This document shows, piece by piece, positions 35,108 through 44,681 of a stretch of DNA of 64,000 bases. The notes under the pieces are model-generated. The model saw nothing but the letters and a program-made list of their open reading frames with translations. It was not told the origin of the DNA and did no database searches. A program made the translations under genes and the position numbers. How positions within the stretch are numbered: the stretch's first letter is position 1; every line of letters starts with the position of its first letter. Origin of the DNA: Streptomyces sp. NBS 14/10 (GTDB taxonomy: Bacteria; Actinomycetota; Actinomycetes; Streptomycetales; Streptomycetaceae); contig NZ_NCSM01000076.1 in assembly GCF_002224125.1 (NCBI RefSeq), positions 1 to 64,000 on the forward strand, read 5' to 3'.

Positions 35108-35932
35108 GTGGAGCCGCACACCACACCCACGGCCGCACCGAAGGTGCGCGCCCGCGCGGTGACCCGCAGCTTCGGGCACTCGGGCAGGCACGTACACGCG
35201 CTCGGGCCATTCGATCTGGATGTCCAACACGGGGAGTTCTGCTGCGTCGTCGGCCCGTCCGGCTGCGGCAAGTCGACATTCCTGCGCATCGTCGCCGGGC
35301 TCGTCCGCCCCAGCGGCGGCGAGGTCGAACTGCGCGCCGGCCGGCGCCACCCGGCCGCGATGATCCCGCAGGACTACGGGATCTACGACTGGAAGACCGT
35401 GCTCGCCAACGTCCGCTTCGGCCTCGATGTGCAGCGCGTCCCGCGCAAGGCCGCCAACGCACGGGCCCGGGACTGGCTGGACCGGCTGGGCCTCGCCGAC
35501 TTCGCCGACGCCTACCCGGCCGCGCTCTCCGGCGGTATGCGGCAGCGGGTCGCGATCGCCCGCGCGCTCGCCGTGGAGCCGGAGGTGCTGCTCATGGACG
35601 AACCGTTCGCCGCGCTCGACGCCCAGCTGCGCACCATCCTCCAGGACGAACTGCTCGCGGTCTGCCAGGCGACCCGCACCACCGCGCTGTTCGTCACCCA
35701 CAGCCTGGAGGAGGCGATCGTGCTCGGGGACCGGGTGGTGGTGATGTCCGCCAGGCCGGGCCGGGTGATCGCCGAACGGCGGCCGCCGTTCGAGCGCCCG
35801 CGCACCGGAGCGCTGCGCCGCTCCCCGGAGTTCGCCGCGTTGCAGTCCGAGCTGTGGGAGCTGCTGCGCGGCGAGGTGCAGACGGGAGCCGGTGGCGCCG
35901 CGATGGCGCAGCCCGCGGGGGAGCGCTCATGA
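35108..35932 (+). CDS. ABC transporter ATPase (Ssu/Tau/nitrate type)
   Basis: A 274-residue ATP-binding subunit. It has Walker A GPSGCGKST (about 55-63), a Q-loop (IPQDYG), signature LSGGMRQRVAIARAL, Walker B VLLMDEPF with D-loop, and the switch His in VTHS. The GTG at 35108 follows GGGAGGAG; a longer frame from 35033 has no site. The gene is coupled to the permease by an ATGA overlap. With the following permease and binding protein it forms an importer of the nitrate/sulfonate/taurine class, whose members also carry thiamine-pyrimidine precursors and other small molecules. Confidence 0.94.
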   Translation: MEPHTTPTAAPKVRARAVTRSFGHSGRHVHALGPFDLDVQHGEFCCVVGPSGCGKSTFLRIVAGLVRPSGGEVELRAGRRHPAAMIPQDYGIYDWKTVLANVRFGLDVQRVPRKAANARARDWLDRLGLADFADAYPAALSGGMRQRVAIARALAVEPEVLLMDEPFAALDAQLRTILQDELLAVCQATRTTALFVTHSLEEAIVLGDRVVVMSARPGRVIAERRPPFERPRTGALRRSPEFAALQSELWELLRGEVQTGAGGAAMAQPAGERS

Positions 35933-36834
35933 ACGGCGAGGCCGCGCTCGGCGCGGACCGCGCCGCCCAGGCCGATGCGGCACCGGACGGGCCCGCCGAG
36001 ACGGTGCTGGTCCGGCGCCCCGGGCCCCGGGAGCGCGATCCGGTCCGCGCCCATCGGAGCCGTCTCGCCCTCGAGATCTCCCTGGCCGTCGCCGTGCCCA
36101 CGGCGCTGATCCTGCTGTGGCAGCTCGCCGCGTACCGGCACTGGATCGACCCCCGCGTCTACCCCGCCCCCTCCACGATCGCGGCCGACGGCTGGCAGCG
36201 CGCCGCCGACGGCAAGCTGTGGCCGGACGTATGGGCCACCCTCCAGCGGGTGATGGCCGGCTATGCGGTCGGCACGGCCGCGGGCTATGCCGCCGGGCTG
36301 CTGATGGGCGCGGTGCGGATCGTCCGCGCGGCGCTTGAGCCCCTGCTCGACGCGCTGTACGTGGTGCCCAAGCTCGCGCTGCTGCCGGTGTTCCTCAATA
36401 TGTTCGGCCTCGGCGAGGGCCCGCAGATCGCGCTCGTGGCCACCACCGTCTTCTTCTTCGTCTGGATCTCCACGATGGCGGCCGTGATGGGCGTCGCGGA
36501 GGGGTACCGGGAGGCCGGTCAGGTCTTCGGCGCGGGCCCCTGGCAGATGTTCCGCCATGTGCTGCTGCCCGCCTCGCTGCCGCAGGTCCTGGTGGGCATG
36601 CGGGTCGCGGCCGGGGTGGCGGTCCTGGTGATCGTCGCCTCCGAGCAGATCGCCGCGGACAACGGGCTCGGTCATCTCATTTTCGACTCGCGGGCGCTGT
36701 TCCAGAACGACGTGATGTTCGTCGGCATCGTCTGTGTGGCCGTACTCGGCGTGGTCTTCTCCGAACTCGTACGCTTCGTCGGCCGCCGACTCACCCCCTG
36801 GGCCCCGCGGGACCGCGGCCGCCCCCAGTCCTGA
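35929..36834 (+). CDS. ABC transporter permease (Ssu/Tau/nitrate type)
   Basis: A 301-residue permease with a hydrophilic N-terminal tail of about 50 residues, six membrane helices and the BPD-type loop (REAGQVFGAGPWQMFRHVLL, about residues 190-209). The start at 35929 overlaps the ATPase stop. It belongs to the SsuC/TauC/NrtB family and works as a homodimer (family knowledge). Confidence 0.93.
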   Translation: MNGEAALGADRAAQADAAPDGPAETVLVRRPGPRERDPVRAHRSRLALEISLAVAVPTALILLWQLAAYRHWIDPRVYPAPSTIAADGWQRAADGKLWPDVWATLQRVMAGYAVGTAAGYAAGLLMGAVRIVRAALEPLLDALYVVPKLALLPVFLNMFGLGEGPQIALVATTVFFFVWISTMAAVMGVAEGYREAGQVFGAGPWQMFRHVLLPASLPQVLVGMRVAAGVAVLVIVASEQIAADNGLGHLIFDSRALFQNDVMFVGIVCVAVLGVVFSELVRFVGRRLTPWAPRDRGRPQS

Positions 36835-36891
36835 CCCTCACTCCCGACCCCTGTCTCATCTCGGCCTCACCGGAACCGGAAGGCAACACCC

Positions 36892-38049
36892 ATGCCAGCA
36901 CCCGGACCCTTCCTCACCCGCGCCCTGGCCACCGCCGTGACCCTGCTGGGCGTCCTCGGCTCCCTCACCGCCTGCGATGTGCAGACCTCCGACTCGGCGC
37001 ACTCAGGCGCCGAGCGCAAGGCCCGTCCGATCGCGCCCGTCGCAGGCTGCGCCAAGGGCTGGACCGACCCCTCCGACCTGTCCGAGGACCGCGCGCCGGC
37101 CCGCTGTGAGCCCGGCGCACCCGCGCCCAAGCCGCTGAAGAAGAAGACGAAGGTCGTCGTCTCCGCCAGCACCCTGAACGCCGAGTACCTGGCGCCGCTG
37201 CAGATCGCCCTGGCCAAGGGCGAGTTCGCCAAGGAGAAGCTGGACGTCGAGGTGAAGCTGCTGCCCACCCCCGACGCGCTGCCGCTGCTGGCCAAGGGCG
37301 ATATCGACGTCCAGTACGCGGCGCCGGAGGCGGGCGTGCTCAACGGCATCCGGCAGGGGTTCGACATCCGCTGGGTCGCCGGGAACTTCTCGCCCGCGCC
37401 CGGCTCCAAGAGCGGGTTCTGGGCCAGGCTGCGGCCCGGGCAGACAGCCGGTGAGGTCGGCCTCAAGGACCGTACCGTCGGCACGCTCATCGGCAAGGGC
37501 TCGGTCATCATGTATCCGATGGAGAAGGTGCTGGCCAAGCACCAGGCCGACGTGGACAGCGTCCGCTTCCAGCAGCTGGGCCCCGCCGAAGTCCTCACCT
37601 CGCTGAAGAACGGCGGTGTCGACGCGGCATGGCTGCTCGACCCGGTGTGGCGCGAGGTGGACGGCGACCCCGGCTACGCCTTCCTCGGCGGTCAGCCGCA
37701 GGGCGAGCCGCTGGGCGGTCTTCTCTTCGGCCCCGATCTGCTGACGGGCGATCCGGACGCGGGAGTGGCGTTTCTGCGCGCCTACATCCGCACCGTGAAC
37801 ACCTACTTCGCCGGGGACTACAAGAAGGACAAAGCGTTTGTGAAGGAGCTCGGCGAAGCACTCAAGACCGAGCCGGACACGCTGTCCGCCGTGCCGTCGC
37901 TGCGCATGGACTGGGAGATCCGCGACGGCACGGTGGACCGTCTGCAGAAGGCGTACGCCGCGGCCGGTGTGACCGAGGGCGATCCGCTGCGCGAGGACCG
38001 GGTCGTGGACCGCTCGTTCTACGCGGAGGCGGTCGGCCACAAGCCGTAA
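36892..38049 (+). CDS. ABC transporter substrate-binding lipoprotein (NMT1/SsuA-like)
   Basis: A 385-residue lipoprotein with lipobox LTAC (Cys at about 26). A linker with two cysteines leads to the binding domain from about residue 85 (TKVVVSASTLNAEYLAPLQIALAKGEF), which reads like an NMT1/SsuA periplasmic protein. It follows the ATPase and permease genes in the same direction. The ligand is uncertain: sulfonates, taurine, nitrate or pyrimidine precursors are all known in the family. No sulfonate monooxygenase or other catabolic gene is nearby to decide. Confidence 0.91.
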   Translation: MPAPGPFLTRALATAVTLLGVLGSLTACDVQTSDSAHSGAERKARPIAPVAGCAKGWTDPSDLSEDRAPARCEPGAPAPKPLKKKTKVVVSASTLNAEYLAPLQIALAKGEFAKEKLDVEVKLLPTPDALPLLAKGDIDVQYAAPEAGVLNGIRQGFDIRWVAGNFSPAPGSKSGFWARLRPGQTAGEVGLKDRTVGTLIGKGSVIMYPMEKVLAKHQADVDSVRFQQLGPAEVLTSLKNGGVDAAWLLDPVWREVDGDPGYAFLGGQPQGEPLGGLLFGPDLLTGDPDAGVAFLRAYIRTVNTYFAGDYKKDKAFVKELGEALKTEPDTLSAVPSLRMDWEIRDGTVDRLQKAYAAAGVTEGDPLREDRVVDRSFYAEAVGHKP

Positions 38050-38067
38050 CCCATGGGGCCGCTCAGG

Positions 38068-38559
38068 TCAGTCGAAGACGAACGGGCCCGGCGTCTGCTT
38101 GGCCAGCGCGTTGCAGGTGATCAGGACGGCCCCGATCGACATGCGGAGCGAGCCACTGCCCAGATAGGAGTCCAGACTGTCGCCCGGCGCCACCGTGCCG
38201 ACGAGCGTGACCACTATCGGGGAACCCGCGGGGATGGCCGGGCTGGAGCTGTTGGTGAACGTGGTCGTGGCCGGGCCGCCGTTCTTCTCGAGCCGCAGAG
38301 TGGCGGAGATGGTGTTCGCCGGGATCGCGACCGGGGCGGTCAGATCCGGGAAGACGGGCGTGAGGGTGGCCCGGGTGCCGTTCTGGGTGGCGTGGAGGGT
38401 GAGATCCGCGGAGCCGTATGCACCGCAGTCGTACGGGGCCGTGGCGGTGTCCGGCGACACGGCGGCGGCCGTGGGCGCCAGGGCCACGGCCCCCGCGAGC
38501 AGCGCCGCGCAGGCGGCGGCGGTGGCCGTGGCGCGTAACCCGGGAATGGGAGGTCTCAT
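38068..38559 (-). CDS. Secreted protein of unknown function
   Basis: A 163-residue exported protein. The signal peptide (MRPPIPGLRATATAAACAAL and beyond) probably ends after PTAAA, near residue 33. The mature part is beta-rich with many Thr/Ser/Gly residues and two cysteines, DCGAY near its start and ITCNA near its end, likely forming a disulfide that closes a sandwich-like domain. An alternative start 21 bases upstream has no better ribosome site. It converges with the ABC operon (18-base gap). No family was recognised with confidence. Confidence 0.8.
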   Translation of the reverse strand: MRPPIPGLRATATAAACAALLAGAVALAPTAAAVSPDTATAPYDCGAYGSADLTLHATQNGTRATLTPVFPDLTAPVAIPANTISATLRLEKNGGPATTTFTNSSSPAIPAGSPIVVTLVGTVAPGDSLDSYLGSGSLRMSIGAVLITCNALAKQTPGPFVFD

Positions 38560-38710
38560 CGCTCGTCCCGTCCGATCCATGTCCGCATCGCTGATGCCCG
38601 GTCAAAGGGTGGGGCTCATTGACGCGCAGGGATCTTCAGAAGGCAAGCGCCGCGCCGCTCCCGGCGGCCGGGTGTGAGCGGCCCGTGTTCCGGCGGGTCA
38701 GGACGGCGGG

Positions 38711-39580
38711 TCAGGAGCCCGGCTTACGGGCGACTCCCACCCAGAAGGAGACCTCTTCGTCGGTCACATCGCCGGTGTCTGTCCCGGTGTCCGGGGCCGC
38801 GAGCTCGGGGTGCCAGCGGTGCGGCACCTCGATGCCCGGCTCGACCAGCTCAAGACCCGTGAAGAACCGTTCCACCTCGGCCTTGGTGCGGATTTTCCCC
38901 TGGATGCCACCACTGTGGTAGATCTGCACGGTCCGCTGGGTCGCCTCGGGGTCGAAGTCCGGCGTGATGTGGCTCAGCACCAGGTACGAGCCGGGCGCCA
39001 GCGGCTCCAGCAGGCGCTGGACGATCGCGTACGGGTCCCACTCGTCGGGGACGAAGTGCAGCAGCGCGCACAGGCTCAGGGCGACGGGCTGGGACAGATC
39101 CAGCACCTCGGTGAGTTCCGGGGCGTTCAGGATGGTGTCCGGCTCGGCGACATTCGCGTCGACGTAGGCGGTGCGCCCCTGCGGGACGCTGCTGAGCAGG
39201 GTCTGGGCGTGGGCGAGGACGATCGGGTCGTTGTCGGCGTAGACGATCCGGGCTTCCGGGGCGATCGACTGGGCGACCTCATGGAGATTGGGGCTGGTCG
39301 GAATGCCGGTGCCGATGTCGAGGAACTGGCGTATGCCGCGCTCGGCGGCCAGGTACCGGATCGCGCGGTGCATGAAGGCGCGGTTGGTGCGGGCGGCGAT
39401 CATGACGCCCGGCCACATGGTGAGCACCTTGGCGGCGGCCTGGCGGTCGGCGACGTAGTTGTCCTTGCCGCCCAGGAAGTAGTCGTACATCCGGGCGCTG
39501 TGCGGCTTGCCCTGGTTGAGGGGGCTGCTGGGGGGCTCCGGTCCGCTTCCGGTCTGGGCTGCTACCCCTTGAGCGGTCAC
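38711..39580 (-). CDS. SAM-dependent methyltransferase (DUF574-like)
   Basis: A 289-residue protein of the large Streptomyces family of predicted SAM methyltransferases. Typical signatures are ARMYDYFLGGKDNY near the N-terminus, SAM-binding FLDIGTGIPT (about 92-101), ADNDPIVLAHA and LVLSHIT. The GTG at 39580 follows AGGAG with a 7-base spacer. The ATG five codons upstream overlaps that ribosome site and is less likely. Many paralogues occur per genome, often next to regulators, and their substrates are unknown. Confidence 0.9.
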   Translation of the reverse strand: MTAQGVAAQTGSGPEPPSSPLNQGKPHSARMYDYFLGGKDNYVADRQAAAKVLTMWPGVMIAARTNRAFMHRAIRYLAAERGIRQFLDIGTGIPTSPNLHEVAQSIAPEARIVYADNDPIVLAHAQTLLSSVPQGRTAYVDANVAEPDTILNAPELTEVLDLSQPVALSLCALLHFVPDEWDPYAIVQRLLEPLAPGSYLVLSHITPDFDPEATQRTVQIYHSGGIQGKIRTKAEVERFFTGLELVEPGIEVPHRWHPELAAPDTGTDTGDVTDEEVSFWVGVARKPGS

Positions 39581-39668
39581 GTGAGATCTCCTCATTTCAG
39601 GGCTTTTCAGGGCTGTCCGGCGCACGATCCTCAGGCCGCGCGTCCTGGCACAGGATCGTAAGCCGCCC

Positions 39669-39696
39669 GCCCACCCCGCGCCTTCACGGGGTGGGC
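39669..39696 (-). terminator. Hairpin terminator of the GH95-like gene
   Basis: Perfect 10-base arms (GCCCACCCCG and CGGGGTGGGC) around an 8-base loop, 45 bases beyond the stop of the leftward GH95-like gene. Confidence 0.7.
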
Positions 39697-39741
39697 ATAA
39701 CTGTCCCGGCGAAGCCCCAAGTTGTCCACGCCCGGTACGGC

Positions 39742-42108
39742 TCAGCCGGGCAGCCCCCACGGCTCGGCGTCGCCCACGGCCGGCACATCGCGCGGATCCA
39801 GGTCGGGGTCGGTGCCGCGCGGCACGACGACCGCCGTCCCGTCCCGGCCCAGCGGGATCTCGATGCGGCCGGGGGCCGTCTCCCGGTAGCTCAGCCGCCG
39901 GCCGCGCTCGTCCCGTACGTCGATGGCGCCCTCGATGCCATGCGCCAGCACCAGCGGCGCACCCGCCTCGCTGTGCACGCGCACCCACCGCGTCCGGCCG
40001 CCCGAGCGGTCCGCGTCCACCAGGAACGCGCCCTGGGTACGCAGGGACTGGACGGAGGCGTCCGGCCAGCGCCGCGACAGGGAGGGGAAGACCCGTACGA
40101 CGCCGCCGTGGCTCTGCACGGCCATGTCGAGGATCGACTGGGTCGCCGTCAGCGGGCTCTCCGTGGCCAGGTTCCCGCCCTCCACATACATGGTGTTGGG
40201 AGTCATCCAGGCGTTGTTGACCACCTTGCCATCGGTGAAGAAGGTGAGGAAGTCCAGAGCATCCTCGGGCCGCTCCATCCGGGAGGCCATCGAGGAGGCG
40301 ACGCCGTAGCTGTAACCCGCCCACAATGCGCGGTCCCTGACCCAGTGGTCGAAGGTCGTGCGCATGATGTCCCGGTCGCCCGCCCGGTCCCATTGCAGCT
40401 CGCCCAGCGGATAGAGCCACAACATATGGGAGAAGTGGCGGTGGGACTCGGTCAGCGGCTTGTCCGCGCCGATCATGACCCCGGTCGCATCGCGCGGATA
40501 GTCCACCAGGCGCCGGAGGATCTCGCGCCAGCGCGGTGCGCGCGGATGGTCCGTACGGAGGATGCGCAGACAGTCGAGCAGGGTGGCGCAGCCCCAGCGC
40601 AGCAGCGACAGGTCGTACGTGCAGTCCTCGGCGTCCGCCCACTCGGGCGACCGGGTCAGCGGCAGATGCAGTTCGCCGTCGGCGCCTTCGTGCAGGAAGT
40701 GGTCGTAGAAGTTCACCGCCTTGACGAGGATCGGGTAGAGGACGTCCCGCACGATCCGCACGTCCATGGTGTGGCGGTAGCTGAGCCAGACGTTGTGCAT
40801 GGCCCAGATGAGATTGCCGTTGTTGTCGGTCTTGGTGGCGGTGCCGGGGATGCCGACGGTCTTCGCGCCGGGGCGGAGCATCCAGTCGGAGGGGTGGGCC
40901 AGGGCGTAGGTCTGGCCGTCCTGGTACTCCGGCGGCACCGAGAGCGGCAGATATTTCTCGAAGGTTTTGAAGGTGGAGGTGACCGAGTCGAGTTCGAGGT
41001 GGTTGGACCCCTGGATCAGCCAGGTGGCGATCTGGACGTTGAGGTTCCACCAGACCGCGGTCCAGCTGCCGCCGGTCTCCGGATACCACGGCCCCCACTC
41101 GGACATCGAGGGTCCGCCCGCCCGGGTGGCGCACGCGGCCTTGTAGAGCTGGATCCAGTAGAAGTCCTGGAGCCGTTTGTCGGGCACGGACAGCAGGCTG
41201 CGCCGGTAGAAGCGGTGCCACCAGCCGCGGTGCTCGCGCACCAGCCCGTCCGGGTCGGCGGCCAGCGTACGGGCCACTTCGGCGACCGCCAACTCGGTCG
41301 TGCCGTCCAAGTCCTCCGGGAAACGGTAGACGATATGGGCGGCGAGCAGACGGCCGGTGCCCACCCGCCGTTCGCGCCAGGCGGTGGCCCATCCGCCGCC
41401 GGCGACCAGGGGCTGTTGGACGTAGTGGGTGGCGCCCGTGGAACCGGTGCGGGCGTCGGGGTTGCCCGTGTAGTCCGCGGGCTTGTCCTTCTGCCGGGGC
41501 GAGATGGCGGGCATCCAGGTGAACGACCAGGCCGCGGACTGCTCGCCCGCGCTCGGTCGGGTGGAGATCAGCAGTGCGGTACGGGAGTTGTGGACCAGCA
41601 TGGAGAAGCGGACGCTGCCCCGCGTGGTGGTGACGGTGCCGCGCAGCTCGGCGTCCCAGAGGTCGAGGGTCCAGTCGATATCGGTCACCTCGCCGGCGAG
41701 CGTCAGGTCGAAGTGGCCGATGGGCAGCCGTGAGAAGCCGTACGGGGCGCGCCACTGTGGCCGTTGGTCCTGCACCTGGCTGTGGCTGACCATGACTTTC
41801 ACGGAGTTGGCCGTGGCGCCACGGTAGATCTGCACACCGAGCAGCCCGTTGCCGAGGAAGGGCCCGTCCTTCCAGTCGCCCGGCAGCCGCCGCCACCGCA
41901 TGGCGGCGGCTCTCACCAGCCGCTCATGTGTGTTTTCCGCCCGTGCCGAGGCTCCTTGGGGCGCGGCCCATGCGGTGCCGGATCCGGTCAGCCAGCCTCC
42001 GGCGCCGGCGGCGGCGGCCGTGCCGATCACACCTCGCCGAGAGATTCCGTTCCCCGTCCCTGAGGTCACGTACATGCCTCCCATACCTGGTTGTGAACTA
42101 CCGGGCAT
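39742..42108 (-). CDS. Tat-exported GH95-like glycoside hydrolase
   Basis: A protein of about 788 residues with a twin-arginine signal (ISRRGVIGTAAAAGAGGW). The N-terminal beta-sandwich region begins with DGPFLGNGLLGVQIYRG, reminiscent of the family 95 opening. A long (alpha/alpha)6 barrel follows (about 310-690) with conserved aromatic/acidic stretches (ESHRHFSHMLWLYPLGE; NNAWMTPNTMYVEGGN), then a C-terminal beta domain. Family 95 contains alpha-L-fucosidases and alpha-L-galactosidases acting on plant xyloglucan or host glycans. The start is uncertain: ATGs at 42108, 42084 and 42075 are in frame and none has an ideal ribosome site. The Tat motif is retained with any of them. Confidence 0.82.
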   Translation of the reverse strand: MPGSSQPGMGGMYVTSGTGNGISRRGVIGTAAAAGAGGWLTGSGTAWAAPQGASARAENTHERLVRAAAMRWRRLPGDWKDGPFLGNGLLGVQIYRGATANSVKVMVSHSQVQDQRPQWRAPYGFSRLPIGHFDLTLAGEVTDIDWTLDLWDAELRGTVTTTRGSVRFSMLVHNSRTALLISTRPSAGEQSAAWSFTWMPAISPRQKDKPADYTGNPDARTGSTGATHYVQQPLVAGGGWATAWRERRVGTGRLLAAHIVYRFPEDLDGTTELAVAEVARTLAADPDGLVREHRGWWHRFYRRSLLSVPDKRLQDFYWIQLYKAACATRAGGPSMSEWGPWYPETGGSWTAVWWNLNVQIATWLIQGSNHLELDSVTSTFKTFEKYLPLSVPPEYQDGQTYALAHPSDWMLRPGAKTVGIPGTATKTDNNGNLIWAMHNVWLSYRHTMDVRIVRDVLYPILVKAVNFYDHFLHEGADGELHLPLTRSPEWADAEDCTYDLSLLRWGCATLLDCLRILRTDHPRAPRWREILRRLVDYPRDATGVMIGADKPLTESHRHFSHMLWLYPLGELQWDRAGDRDIMRTTFDHWVRDRALWAGYSYGVASSMASRMERPEDALDFLTFFTDGKVVNNAWMTPNTMYVEGGNLATESPLTATQSILDMAVQSHGGVVRVFPSLSRRWPDASVQSLRTQGAFLVDADRSGGRTRWVRVHSEAGAPLVLAHGIEGAIDVRDERGRRLSYRETAPGRIEIPLGRDGTAVVVPRGTDPDLDPRDVPAVGDAEPWGLPG

Positions 42109-42218
42109 AGTGCAGGCTCGCTCGGTGGTAAGGAAGACCTCCGACCTATTGCATTTCTGGGAGGCGATGAAGTCGCAGGTGAGGGGATAAGGTGGCGATG
42201 GGCTACTCAAAGGTCCGA

Positions 42219-43072
42219 TCAGACAGTCCTGTTGGCGGGGTGGGCCAGCGGCGCGGGGAGGCCGTCCAGGAAGAGTGCCCCGGCGAGCACCGCGGCGCTG
42301 CCCCGGAGCGCGACGCCGAGTTCACCCAACTCGGCGTCCAGCCTGGCCAGGGCGGCCGCGCCCGCGGCCGTCGCCGTGCCGCCCGCCTCGAGGACGCCGC
42401 GCGCCCCGTCCTGCACCCCCGGAGCCCGGGCGGGCCCGCGTGGTACAGCGGCCCGGTGTCCTGGAGCGTGCTCATCACGGTGAGCAGCGCGTCGAGGCGG
42501 GCCTGCGCCTCCGTGGCCCCCGTACCCCGCGCCCGGGACAGGGCGTCCAGGGCGCGGCGTACATGCGGAAAGCCGGCCCGCGCCTCGCCGCGCGCCCCCG
42601 CCGCGCCGTAGGTGGCGGAGACCTGCGAGCCCGGCGAGGGCCTGCGCGGGGCGCGCCGGTCCGGGTGGGCCGCGATCCGCTTGGCGGCGGCGGGCAGTTC
42701 ACGGGGCGGGGCGTCGGGCTCCAGGGCGGCGGCCGCGACCAGCAGCCCCGTCACCCACAGCGCCCCGCGGTGCGCGCCCGCGGCCGGGCCCCCGCAGGCC
42801 CGGGACATCGTCCACTCGGCACCCCGGCCGATCGCGCCCAACTCCTCGCGCAGCGTCGGCGTCGGCCCGCCGGGGTGGCGGGCTGACGCCGCGATGGCCG
42901 CGAACGCGGGCGTCAGCGCCTTGGCCGACCAGCGCAGCGTCAGCAGATCCGCGCCGGTCGTCCGGGCCCGCAGATCGCGGGCACCGGCGAGGCCGGGCTT
43001 GGGGGTGAGCTCCGCCTGCGCGATCAGGGCGCGCACCGCCGCCTGCGCCAGAGCGTCGTCCATGGCATCCAC
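42219..43072 (-). pseudogene. mdcB: mdcB/citG-like triphosphoribosyl-dephospho-CoA synthase, frameshifted
   Basis: The first 215 or so residues encode a triphosphoribosyl-dephospho-CoA synthase, the enzyme that makes the prosthetic group of malonate decarboxylase or citrate lyase acyl carrier proteins. LTPKPGLAGARD near the start and LQDTGPLYHAGPPG are recognisable. At the C5 run 42416-42420 the frame breaks. The expected continuation (VQDGARGVLEAGG, later LDAELGELG) lies in the next frame and ends at 42219. One added base would restore about 284 residues. It may be a real mutation or a homopolymer error. No malonate decarboxylase subunits are in the window. It follows an MHS transporter by 42 bases. 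Confidence 0.78.
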
Positions 43073-43114
43073 GGACCGGGACGCCAGCCGGTGAACCTGT
43101 CGGGAAGGTGAGTC

Positions 43115-44551
43115 CTACCTGTGCGCGGGCTGTGCGGGGGCGGCCCCGGGCGGATCGGTGCTGTCGGCGCCGTCGGTGCTGTCGGTGGGCGCGTTGAGAT
43201 CGCGGTCTACCGTCTCCGGCGCCATCCGGGTGGCGATCAGGCTGACCGCGGCGACCAGCGACATATAGGCGGCCACCGGTATCCAGGACCCCGAGAAGGC
43301 GCTGACCAGCGCGGTGCAGATCAGGGGCGCGACCCCGCCGCCGATCACGGAGGAGAACTCCCGGCCGAGGGTGACCCCGGCGTAGCGGTAGCGGTTTCCG
43401 AACAGCTCGGGGAAGTAGCTCATCTGCACCCCGACGGCCCCCTGACAGGCCAGGATGAAGCCGATGACAATGGCCACGGTGATCGCGACCTTGGAACCGG
43501 AGTTCAGCGCGACGAAGGTGGGGGTCGGCAGCAGCACCAGGGCGCCCACGATCAGGGAGTACACCGGGCGCCGCCCGAAGCGGTCCGAGAGCGTGCCGAA
43601 GCACACCGCGGCGACACCGCCGCACAGGGCGCCCAGCAGCAGCACCTCAGGGACGAAGTCCTTGTCGACGCCCACCGAGGACACCAGGTACGAGGCCATG
43701 AACACCTGGTAGGTGTACGACTGGGTGCTGATGCCGAAGTTCATGAAGAGCACCAGGAGCGTCGGCTTCCTGCCGTGTTTGAAGACCTCCTTCACCGGGG
43801 ACGCGGGCCGCTCGTGCTGCTGCTTCAGCTCCTTGAAGACGGGGCTCTCGGTGAGCTTGCGCCGGAAGACCATGGCGACCACGGTGACCAGGAGGCTGCT
43901 GCCGAAGACCAGCCGCCAGCCCCAGCTCATCAGGGCGTCGTCGGACAGCCGCTGGGCGAGGATCCAGGCCACGGCCCCGAGGGCGGTGCCCAGCGCGGCG
44001 CCGGTCATCACGAGGGAGGCCAGTCTTCCGCGTCGCCCGGTGGCCGCCGTCTCGGTGAGCAGGGTGGCGCCTCCGGACTGTTCGGCGCCCGCGCCGAAGC
44101 CCTGGGCCATCCGGCAGAGCAGCAGCAGGATCGGGGCGAGCAGGCCCACTTGGCCGTACGTCGGCAGCAGCCCGATGGCCAGCGTGGATCCGCCCATCAG
44201 CAGCAGGGTCGCGACCAGCACCCACTTGCGGCCGAGCCGGTCCCCGTAGCGGGAGAAGAACAGCCCGCCCAGCGGCCGGGCGGCGAAGCCGACGGCGTAG
44301 GTGCTGAAGCTGGCGAGGATGCCGACGGAGGCCGAGACGTTGGGGAAGAAGAGATCGCTGAAGATCAGGGCCGAGGCCGTGCCGTAGATGACGAAGTCGT
44401 ACTGTTCCAGCGCGGTGCCGATCAGACCGGCCCACGCGGCACGCCGTACCGCGCCCGGGTCGGCGGGCGGCTCCACGGGCGGGGCGGTTGTGGTCGGGGC
44501 GGTTGTGGTCGGGGTGGGCGGGGGCGCGGTGGTGCGCGCGGTGTTGTCCAT
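43115..44551 (-). CDS. MHS-family (MFS) organic acid:proton symporter
   Basis: A 478-residue major facilitator protein of the metabolite:H+ symporter group (ShiA/KgtP/ProP relatives). A Thr/Pro-rich N-terminal tail is followed by twelve predicted helices. The RYGDRLGRK loop between helices 2 and 3, the SDRFGRRP repeat in the second half and the TLLTETA segment are typical. The ATG at 44551 follows AAGGAGG at eight bases. It likely imports a carboxylate. Neighbours suggest malonate or a similar acid (mdcB side) or a hexuronate/aldonate (ManD side). Confidence 0.92.
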   Translation of the reverse strand: MDNTARTTAPPPTPTTTAPTTTAPPVEPPADPGAVRRAAWAGLIGTALEQYDFVIYGTASALIFSDLFFPNVSASVGILASFSTYAVGFAARPLGGLFFSRYGDRLGRKWVLVATLLLMGGSTLAIGLLPTYGQVGLLAPILLLLCRMAQGFGAGAEQSGGATLLTETAATGRRGRLASLVMTGAALGTALGAVAWILAQRLSDDALMSWGWRLVFGSSLLVTVVAMVFRRKLTESPVFKELKQQHERPASPVKEVFKHGRKPTLLVLFMNFGISTQSYTYQVFMASYLVSSVGVDKDFVPEVLLLGALCGGVAAVCFGTLSDRFGRRPVYSLIVGALVLLPTPTFVALNSGSKVAITVAIVIGFILACQGAVGVQMSYFPELFGNRYRYAGVTLGREFSSVIGGGVAPLICTALVSAFSGSWIPVAAYMSLVAAVSLIATRMAPETVDRDLNAPTDSTDGADSTDPPGAAPAQPAHR

Positions 44552-44681
44552 GATCCATGCCTCCTTGAACGGATCGATTTCCGGAGCGGTTTCAGGGCAG
44601 GGCAAGGCAAGGTGCGGGGGGTGGGGACAGGGCGGGGCCGGGCGGGGACCCGGCTACCCGAGAAGGTGGGAGAGGACGGCC

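Noticed and set aside
39581..41896. 1061-residue fusion of the methyltransferase with an upstream Arg-rich region
   Set aside because: The upstream part is the wrong-frame reading of the GH95-like gene; the methyltransferase has its own AGGAG and GTG start.
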